Assembly: GCA_024349245.1 (NCBI GenBank)
Contig: JALDNG010000048.1
Span: forward strand, 1,748,501 to 1,812,500
DNA length: 64,000 nucleotides
From: Neodontobutis hainanensis
Lineage: Eukaryota > Chordata > Actinopteri > Gobiiformes > Odontobutidae
Direction of reading: 5' to 3'
Position 1 is the first letter of the stretch, and the number at the start of each line of letters is the position of its first letter. The notes under the pieces are model-generated. The model saw only the letters and a list, made by a program, of their open reading frames with translations. It did no database searches and was not told the origin of the DNA. This document shows, piece after piece, positions 49,979-58,659 of this stretch. The translations under genes were made by a program, and so were the position numbers.

Positions 49979-52321
49979 AATGTGCCTTGTGCCTTCTACA
50001 GTCCACTGATGGAAGGTGAAAACGTGCAGCACCTCATTGGGATCTCTGATACAATCGTATAAGTGAGTGCCAACAACATAGCAATATCTAACTGTGATTC
50101 TTAGCTTGGGCCTCTGCTACATAATCCCCAGGCCTTACTCATACTGTAATTGTTCATACAGTCAAACATTCCACACAAAGGAGAAAATAGATCACAGTGA
50201 GCTGATTAAAACTACATTGCTTTTTATTTTATATATATTTTTTTGCATTCCTTGTATCTTTTAATTAGCAAGATGAACACACTGTTTAAGTTTTTTTTAC
50301 TGCAAAAGCTTATTGATGTTAGAGAAACGCATGTAGTTGATCTGCCGTGGGCTGCATACCTAAATGTAGTTTGTGTTAACCTTTCTATATATTTGTGTCA
50401 GTTACTGCTGTGTATTTTTGTCTGTGAGTGTGAGAGAGAATGAATTCCTTGTCCTGTTAGTTTTAATCAATTCCTTGTGGAAGCAAACCTTTTGGTGCCC
50501 CTGACAGGAATGCGTGTCTTGTTGCTGTCCCTATTGCTCAGGCTTTAAGTGTGAGACCTAAGGTTCAGCTGTGGTCAAATGGAGGGATGCTTTAGGGTTA
50601 AATAGAGTCTCTCTTTTGTGAATTCCTCTGCTAACATACATGCCTGTGTATGACCATAACTTATTATATGATGCTGATATTATCGTTGATATCAAAGCAA
50701 ATGTTGTGCAGTTATTTGTAAACCTGCAGTTTATCACGTCAAACTTTATCACGTGGTTAAGAAAACCTATAGTTGTATTTCCTTTGATGCCACACATACT
50801 GTACATGCACTTCTGAAAACTATTGGAACCAAACTAAAGCTATGGGGTTAAAGGTTGTTAAAGGGACTGTATGTATCAGCGTAGTTCTCTAAATTTTGAG
50901 GGTTTTGAAATGATACTAATGATATGCCAAAGACATCATGCATTGTTTTACAAAGATGAGCAAGTGCTGTCCTGGCCATCTTGTTTTATGACCCTCATTG
51001 TACCAGGAGACACAAGTTACTGCAGCGCTCAGTAATAAATTGTATGATCTTTTCAGAACTACATATAAATCCTTTAAGGTATAAACATGTGACTGTTGTC
51101 TTATGGATGCAAAATGAGTAATAAAAACATGTTTTAAGTCATAGTCTGTCGATGCCACTTATTTGTCTCGAGTGTTCTGCTCAGGGTTTTAAGATTCCTG
51201 TCGGGTTGGTCAGACCTGGCTGCCAGATGGTCATTCATTTTGAAACATTTTTTATTGTAAGCCAAAAGGGTAGAGCTGCATCTCAAAGAGCATATAGCTG
51301 GTCCAGCCACAATCTCTTTCAGACACTGTTTAGATGTATTCAGAAAATGTGGGACACATTTATTTTTATATATTACACTTAGCACTTGTACTGAACTGAA
51401 CCGAAACATATTGGATTACTCTCACAGTTATGATTAGACACAATGACAAATTAAAGAAATAAAAATGAAAACACTGTTCACTTTTCTATTAATATCATGC
51501 AATCAAGTAGGCTATTACTCATAACATTTACTCCTAAAAAATAAAATTCCCATTTTTGACTGACTTGGACAGACGCTCCATCTAATCCCTTTGTCTATAT
51601 CAGTTTCCATTCCTTATTTTGGCCACATTAAATGGATTTACTTTTATCTGAAAGAAGAGTTAAGTACATTTGAAGCCCCCTGTTAGCTCTAAAGTCTTCT
51701 TGATTGCAAAGAGTGACATAAAATCAATCTGCAATACTTGAGTTATGTCAGCACTCCTCTCAACTCAAACCGCAGGGGTTTTAGTTTAAAGCCAGGGCAG
51801 TGAGATTGCCCACAGGTTACATCAAAGTGAAACACTTCCTGCACGTTAAAGGAAACTTATACTGCTGTGGTCTGCACTGAAACTGTTTTGTCAGTGACAG
51901 TGTAAAAATGGCAGAAAAGAAATGTGCAAGAATAACTACTGGACTAATTATATACAAGTTTAAGCTTATATGTGATGTCGGGATTCTGGGAAATGCTCTC
52001 AAAACATTCTTTATCTATAAAGCACAAGTTCAATCACACAGCAAGAACAGAATAACATGCACAAATGGAAACTTGACAAAAATATAGCTGAACATTTTTA
52101 CGTGCGTTCAAATGCCCTTTTAATCAACAACAGCGCACTAGCTCTAGCAAAGATTGTGAAGCAATGAAAAGCACTAAGTAGGCCTAATGGAGCGACTCAA
52201 AATGAGAGCTGGAGTCTGAATTGTATCAAAAAAGAAAGGAGAAAAAAAAAAAACAACAACACTGCTGTTACTTTGAGCAGGTTAATTTGACCTACCTCAT
52301 GCTTGCCTATTTTTGGTAGGG
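49979..52321. other. Convergent region between CD200-like and BTLA genes (3' UTRs)
   Basis: Contains no recognised coding exon. Short ORFs on both strands have no family motif. Much of it is probably 3' UTR of the two convergent genes. Candidate signals are AATAAA at 51120-51125 on the plus strand and ATTAAA (TTTAAT on plus) at 52119-52124 for the minus strand. Confidence 0.5.
51120..51125 (+). terminator. Candidate CD200-like polyadenylation signal
   Basis: AATAAA about 1.1 kb after the CD200-like stop codon, at GAGTAATAAAAACATG. Earlier AATAAA hexamers exist, for example near 51031, so this is only one possibility. Confidence 0.35.
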
Positions 52322-53686
52322 TCAGTTCTTTTCACAGAAGACACGGTGACCCACTTCTATCCCCACTTTATCCTTCTCTTCTGTGTTTTTAGGACAGACA
52401 GAACTATCCAAAACTCTGATGGCAATCTTTTCAGAGCTAGTACCTCGTCCAGTGGAGCTGTTTTGAAAGGGTTTACTGCGTTGCGAGCGATTAATCACAG
52501 CATACACTTCTGAGCGTGGAGCCCTTGTGTTTGCCACAGGCTGATTCACATTGTTACCCTCAGACTGTGAGGATGTTACAGTTACTGAAGAGTAGGCCTC
52601 ATTTATTGTGGATAAGGAACTTTGCAGGACATGAAGATTTCTTTGGGGCAGGTCAGGTATTTTGTGGGAGGATGTTTCCTTTAAAAGTAGAACAAAGTCA
52701 GAGCACAAGAAGCGTGTGGACAAAATGGTTGAAGTTTACAGTGTTGCGTTACGTTACCTCTTGTGTTTTCTGGCCGTGCCTCAGTTTCCCTGTAGAAGTC
52801 AACAAGAAAAAGGTATGAGTCTATATTAAAGCATGTCATTTTAATTCAAAGTTGACAATAAATGACATGTTCTTACATTTACAGCCATTACATCCTAACA
52901 GGATCATGACTGTTACTGTGAATAACAACAGAACAATACTGAGAAAAATGCTAAAGAATGCCAGTGAGAGATTAAAATGGTCAGTATGAACTTCAGTGGA
53001 GGTCTCATCTAAAACAGACAAAAAAAATATCACTATTAGTCACAAGAACTCCATCAACTCCACTTTTTACATATTTATTCTTACCTCCATTGCCATCACA
53101 AGTTTGAGCTCCTTGCTGTGTCGCTGTAGGTTCAAATATATTGCATGGGCATTATATACTTTAAGATAGAGATCAATCATAGATATCATAGAGATCAATG
53201 AGGAAAATGGATTTTACCTGAAACACTGACATTGATGAAGTGTCCAAACATTCCAAAGTTCTTTTCTTCACATCTGTACAGACCTTCATCTTGCGCAGAA
53301 AAACGTTTGAAGGTCAAAAATGACACCAGTTTCCCGTCCCCTTGCATGGTTTGATTTATTTGAACATGCTTTGAATCATTGAGTTCCTTGCAAAGGTCTG
53401 TATCTAGAAGTTTACACCAGACAACGTGCACAGTTTCCCCACAGTGCTGGACAGGACATTTGACCACCACGGTGTGTAAAAGAGAAGCTTTACGCACCGT
53501 ACCTCTCCGCACCTTCACCTCAACTTCACAAGGCAAACCTACAATAAGACAAACATCTCAATGAACTTTAACTGAACTGTCTTGATTTAAGATTCTTAAA
53601 GTCTTACCAAAATGGCACATAATGATGGAAGAAAATATAAGCAGAATGATAGGTGCCAGAGTCATAGTGTCCATCAGTTTAGACAT
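52322..53686 (-). CDS. btla: BTLA, B- and T-lymphocyte attenuator (inhibitory Ig receptor)
   Basis: Inhibitory receptor of lymphocytes; the mammalian protein binds HVEM (TNFRSF14) and recruits SHP phosphatases. Exons: 53608-53686, 53218-53538, 53085-53123, 52877-53008, 52758-52789 and 52322-52678, all GT-AG and in phase, giving 319 aa (human 289). Order: signal peptide (1-26), one Ig domain (27-133), a short stalk exon, TM helix (about 157-182) and a 130-residue tail. Diagnostic features of the Ig domain are CEVEVKVRR at its start, ECP/KCPVQHC followed by VVWCKL and LCKEL, and DEGLYRCEE at its end. These reproduce the unusual cysteine pattern of BTLA. The sequons NDS, NQT and NVS are possible glycosylation sites. 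The tail has only two tyrosines (Y230 in NEAYSSV, Y260 in SEVYAVI), both with Glu at -2, so neither is a textbook ITIM. It lies beside CD200, as in mammals. Confidence 0.9.
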
Positions 53687-54924
53687 GTTCACAAGATGAT
53701 GACAATCAAGGAAATGTGGCTCACCTATCTGCTTGACAAACTCACCACTTCCTGTCCTCCCACAGACAGACAGACAGACAGACCATCATGCACACACAAT
53801 GTAATGGCAGCTTGTGATTTTGTGACAGATCTATAGTACAGATGCAATGTTGAAGCAACACGTCAGGCCTGTCAGACCAGTTTATTTATTAATTTTGCTT
53901 AAATAAGTCCACAAGAAGTAGATGATTTTGTAAAGAGCACTAAGTGAAGCACAACCTTTCCACAGGCCAGAACTTCTGCTCCAATAATGCCATCTAGTGT
54001 TCACAAGTCCACACAGTAAAACTAGATAAAGAAATTTGCTTTCTGCTTAAGTTGGAGTGACATTCACAACAGTTTAGTATTTCTTGCTGTTTCTCGTTGT
54101 CTTATGACCACAGGATCTTGGTGAATACAGTTCGTTTTGCAGCGAGAGCTTAAGGTATGGACGAAACCTACTGTAACGATTTTCAAATAGAATAATTGTT
54201 CAACTTTTCATTGTGCTCTTTACTTGTGACATTAACTAGCAAATGTCAAAAGGGTGCCCCACTATATCCTCAGAGGAGCTGGGATAGGCTCCATCTCCTG
54301 CGAGGTCAGAAAAGGAGCAACGTCAGGAAATGTTTGTTTGTTGATTTGTTTTGTTGTTATTTATTTTATTTTTTTCAGTCGTGATTTTGTGGCAGTAATA
54401 AACGTAATATAATTTGTGCTGCTATAATAATGACAGTGTGTCTTTACATTTTGACCTCTGTGCATTTAGTGACACACAAAAAATAGCCTAAATGAAATGT
54501 CAGTGTAAACGTTAAAAGGGTTTGCTGTGACATATTCACTTCTATCACTGTATGTTTAAAACGTAAACCAAAATGAATGAGAAAAACTGTAACAAGAACT
54601 CAAAGTTGGTTGGTCGGCCGACACGAGGGTGTTGCTGAGCTTTATCTTTAGATAAGTGTAAAATAAAACTTCCTCATGCACAGTTATGCAAATTAGACAC
54701 AGCAACATAAAACAAACAGGGGTCATATCTCTCACTGTGTGGATAAAATACTATACCATCTGTGAACATTCACTCACGGGTGAAAATGTTTTAAACCATT
54801 TTTAGGTTAACTGTATATATTGCATTATTACAATAGAAGACTGTATTTATCTGTGTACAGGCCTATCACTAGAACCCACCGCACAACAAAGTCCTCTTTC
54901 TTGTTCACTGACTGTGATTATCAT

Positions 54925-54929
<5 letters not shown>
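53687..54929. promoter_or_regulatory. Divergent upstream region shared by btla and the GCSAM-like gene
   Basis: The two genes start on opposite strands and are about 1.5 kb apart, so this is upstream sequence for both. It contains a GACA repeat (about 53763-53780) and a SINE-tail fragment near 54254-54310. I cannot point to a convincing core promoter for either gene. Confidence 0.4.
54254..54310. repeat. SINE tail fragment
   Basis: GTGCCCCACTATATCCTCAG followed by GAGCTGGGATAGGCTCCATC is a common fish SINE/LINE tail phrase. Only this short piece is present. Confidence 0.45.
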
Positions 54930-55014
<85 letters not shown>

Positions 55015-55023
55015 GTGTGTGTG

Positions 55024-55066
<43 letters not shown>

Positions 55067-55097
55067 GTGTGTGTGCGTGTGTGTGTGTGTGTGTGAG
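54930..55097. repeat. (GT)n microsatellite
   Basis: About 168 nt of GT repeat with occasional GC interruptions. It ends roughly 130 nt upstream of the start codon of the GCSAM-like gene, so it lies in its promoter or 5' UTR. Confidence 0.98.
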
Positions 55098-55225
55098 AGT
55101 CAGTGAGTGGGTGGGTGAGTGTTTGAGTGTATTATTTTTTCTTCTGAAAAGAGAGAGAGAGAACGAGCTTGGCGTCTACGCCTGAGTCGGTATCAAACAC
55201 AGACTTGACAGAGAGACCTTGCATC

Positions 55226-56810
55226 ATGGGAAACTGCACTTCTGGGTAAGTCATCTTCCAGTTCACGCTCATAGTAGAGCAGGTGTCTGTACATGAGAAC
55301 AAAGAGAACTTTTAGTGTAATATAAAAGTTCTATCTTGTCATATGTGTGTATGTGCTATTGTATAAATGTAAAACTTTCTGTTATTTATTTCTAAAGAAC
55401 TGCTGGTCACTGCTGAACAATGTTTAATTACTAATAATTGTGAATATCATGATGCAGATGGCTATAGATAGATATAGACAAGTGAGCGTTTTAAAGTAGC
55501 ACAATCTTAGTTCCTTGTCACCAGACAGTTGAGGGTTGCACATATGAAGGGCTTCCTGTTGCAGCTGTCAAGGAAATACTGTAGTGCTGTCAAATCAACA
55601 CAGAAAAAAGCAGTTGACATAAATTGACACAGTACTGTTCTTAGAGATTGTTTTTCACTGTTTTAATTCTAAAATGTTTACTTACTTGAATGTACATCAA
55701 TGACTATATCCTCCTCATGTTCGTTCATGTTCTTTAATTGACAGGAAAAGGAAGAAAAAGAAAGGTAATGCCATTAATGTATTTATCTAGCATAATATTT
55801 TTATACAACAGCAAATGAAAAGTTCATTTGCAAAAGCTGATAACTCTATTTTTATACATTTATTATTTTAATTTTGTTTTTTTGCAATAGGTGATATCAG
55901 TCAAACCAGTGCCTTTGACCAATTAGGACCACTAAAATATATCTGGGCTTTGAAAACAGCACTATGCAAAGAATAAATTACAAGCCCCAGTTAACTTTGT
56001 TCCAAAATTGCATTAATTTGTTTTTGCTAATGTCAAAAATATTCTTATGCCAATTATTTGTCATTCTTTCAGATTCTGAAGCACAGGATGCACAGGTACA
56101 GCCTCCATTCTTTCTATTTTTGTCCTTCTCACTCAGCAGGTAGTCGTCATGGGCCATGGGTGTGTTTGTGTACTTCAGAATAGTAGACCAGGGTCATATG
56201 CATAGATTTGCATATTGGATGAGCATGTGCGTAACTGCCATGCTGTACATGGAAAGCATAGGACTCTTTATTACAGGAATTCAAAATCATAAAGGCTACA
56301 CTTTTTTTAGGAACAAAAGGATGTTAGTGTTGAAGCAAATAAGAATGACCATTCAGACTGTTTAGAGTTGTACCTGTAACAGTTTAAATGTTTTTGTTTC
56401 ATCATTTAAAGTGTTTTTTTTAATACATTTTGACTTAGCCTAAATCTTTTATGGTCAATATAAGTTATGTTTGAATGGGAATTTTTGTATTCTTTTTTCT
56501 TCAGTTTTGTTGAACGAAATAAACTAAAATAAAAAATATTAAACAAAACAATGTTCTCAGTCATTCAAGGCATAGTGTATTAAAAATACATCTGAATAAG
56601 GACATGTGCCTTGTCTTACAGCAGTCCAGTGAGGAGGTCACATACGCCTCTATCGACCACAGTAGCAACAAAACCACAACTCCCAGAACCACTACTGACT
56701 ATGACTGTGACTACGCCACGGTGACAGTCCCTCGAGCATTTCTCCGAGAAGTCGAGTCGGACTGCTCGTCTAAAGAAGACTGTGCCAACGATTATGTACT
56801 CATGGGCTGA
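55226..56810 (+). CDS. gcsam: GCSAM/HGAL-like myristoylated phosphotyrosine adaptor
   Basis: Small signalling adaptor, assembled from four exons: 55226-55245, 55745-55764, 56073-56095 and 56622-56810. All are GT-AG and in phase, giving 83 aa. The N-terminus MGNCTSGKRKKKK has Gly2 and Ser6 for myristoylation, Cys4 for possible palmitoylation and a lysine-rich stretch, a textbook inner-leaflet anchor. There is no transmembrane segment. Tyrosines lie at Y29 in EEVTYASI (a canonical ITIM), Y48 and Y52 in DYDCDYATVTVP, and Y79 in NDYVLMG. Mammalian GCSAM also starts MGN and has SEEL.YTLINH, EYSLLHMP and DEYELLMP in the same order, and lies beside CD200 at 3q13.2. In germinal-centre B cells GCSAM tunes receptor signalling and motility. 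The assignment rests on motif order plus synteny. The protein is less than half the human length (178 aa). The first two exon pairs are so short that automatic annotation would probably miss them. Confidence 0.72.
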
Positions 56811-56945
56811 GCCACTGAAACACAAACAGGATGAGACTCTTTCAGATAACAGACTATTAGATCTTATCAGTACCCCTGTGTGGGCCCAAGCTTTCTGCAG
56901 CTTTTTAACTGAAGCACCTCTCAAACCACAATTGTCAACAGGAAA

Positions 56946-56951
56946 AATAAA
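56946..56951 (+). terminator. Polyadenylation signal of the GCSAM-like gene
   Basis: AATAAA about 135 nt after the stop codon, followed by a T-run at 56965-56980. This fits a short 3' UTR. Confidence 0.55.
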
Positions 56952-57549
56952 CTTTCAAAACCAGTTTTTTTTTTTTTTTTGAAAAGTATGGTCCAACCTG
57001 AAATTGACACCAGAATATTTTTACGTGAAAGTAAAATGTAGAGATAAATGGAAATGTTTTTGTAAACACATCTTTTCATGTAAATACCATTTTGTGAATA
57101 ATGGAGCATTGTGCATGCCTATAATTTAATAAGAATTTGTGTTTTGTAAAGAAAAGCTTTATCTGTTGTGCTTAAACATACATCTTGTGAAAAAAGTTGG
57201 CACCGATTTGGCGTGTACAATGATAGAAACATCGGTCAATAATCATCAAGATATAATACACATACATTCTCTTTCTGTTACACTCTTTAACAGAAATTAC
57301 TAGAAAAGAAACCAATATTGTCACTTCCTCCATTTGAAAGAAAAAAAAAAAAAAGGGCACTGCGGCACAACAAAATTCACACCTCCAATACCAAAACCAG
57401 CTATGGTTTTGAACGTAATGTAATGAAGTGATACAATTCAATCAACTGAAAGTGCCTTCATCACAAAAGTTAATCAAAACTCTCCAGTATTCACTCAAAA
57501 CATTTACTTATATTTCAAAAGCAAATATCTCTGTTTAAATGTAGTAACA

Positions 57550-57563
57550 CCACTAGAGGGCAG
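57550..57563 (+). promoter_or_regulatory. CTCF core motif
   Basis: CCACTAGAGGGCAG matches the CTCF consensus CCASYAGRKGGCRS at all 14 positions. It lies between the convergent 3' ends of the GCSAM-like and CD200R1-like genes, a typical position for an insulator or loop anchor. Binding is inferred. Confidence 0.5.
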
Positions 57564-57759
57564 AGTTATCGTTTTGGGTTCTCATTGACCATGGATGGCA
57601 GTTATTGTTAAACTTGGAAATGTGGAAAATCTATAGCATTTACATTTCTACTAAAGATAGGCCTATAAACATTTTCATTTGTAGTATTAGGTAAATAATT
57701 CCTACAATGCAATCACATTATTTAAAATGCTCATCACAAAGTAACCATTATCGAATCAG

Positions 57760-58120
57760 GCCTCGTCAGCTTCACAACAAATGTCTTCGAGCCAAACATT
57801 TAGGGAAATATGCCTCAAAGTGGCTCATCCCTAAATCTATGTCACCACATATTCCACTGCCTCCAGAGTCTGGCTCCATCAAAGAAATGATGGACAGATA
57901 CTTTCCAGCACCAGACAGAGAAAAACTCCTTAATGGGGTCAAAAAAAGGTGAATAAGGTGGAATGGGAAGAACCAGTACATGAGGACCAGCTCCAGGTAA
58001 AAAAAAAGGATGTTGTATTAATAATGAACAGGCTCTGATAACTTGGTCAGACCTGTTTTCACATGCTTGTTCAGAGGTCCAGTGATTGAAAATGAAAATG
58101 GTGCTTTGTTGGGAGTGCAT
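57760..58120 (-). mobile_element. Degraded IS630/Tc1-type DDE transposase fragment
   Basis: On the minus strand PPYSPFFDPIKEFFSVWCWK is followed, after a frameshift, by SHFEAYFPKCLARRHLL. This corresponds to the LPPYSP.LNPIE segment around the last catalytic acidic residue and the C-terminal RRFFPRCLAR-like end of IS630/Tc1-superfamily transposases in fish genomes. The upstream part (NHWTS...) no longer aligns clearly, and stops break the frame. It is a dead C-terminal relic. Confidence 0.65.
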
Positions 58121-58452
58121 GTAAATCTACAAACATAGTCTTACAACATAGTCTTACACAAACATAGTCAACACTGTGTAATGCGGAGAATGTAGTTGTG
58201 CCACTCTGAGATGACCTTTTGAGTATCAGGTTTGGAAATTTTTGCATTTATTTTGACTGAAGAGTGTAAACAATTGCAAAAAAACAAAACAAAAAAAAAA
58301 CAATTAATATTCCACTTTTATTTTTTTTTTATTTGCCATTTAATTTACAAGTTAAGTTAGCTTGAACATGTTAATTAAAACATGCAACTTATAAATGTTC
58401 ATCTTGAGGCAATAGAGCAGTGTTTTCTTCTTCTTCTTTGTCTTCATTATCT

Positions 58453-58521
58453 AGGTAAATGTACTCCACCACAGTATATTTACCTAAATAATGCAGGTAA
58501 ATGTATTGTGGTGCATTTACC
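58453..58521. repeat. Pair of imperfect palindromes
   Basis: Two units, 58453-58483 and 58496-58521, each begin GGTAAATGTA and end ATTTACC, with internal CCACCACAG or TGTGGTG. Each is a partial palindrome and they are related to each other as inverted copies. They probably derive from the ends of a small inverted-repeat transposon. Confidence 0.55.
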
Positions 58522-58659
58522 AAGTGTCTTTTTTACTGTGTGTGCTGCTATGTATTCTACAGCCACTACTCCTTTAATGTTTCCACAGACTGCAGCTTCT
58601 CGTAAAAGGCTCTGTGAACTGGTTCTGATGCATCTGCAAGATTTTTACACGAACAAATC

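Noticed and set aside
54820..55185. 121-codon ORF spanning the GT repeat
   Set aside because: It is almost entirely alternating Cys and Val from the microsatellite. The real gene begins downstream at 55226.
55890..55975. Alternative third exon for the GCSAM-like gene after the acceptor at 55890
   Set aside because: It reads GDISQTSAFDQLGPLK and then stops without joining the tyrosine-rich exon. The 23-nt exon at 56073 keeps the frame.
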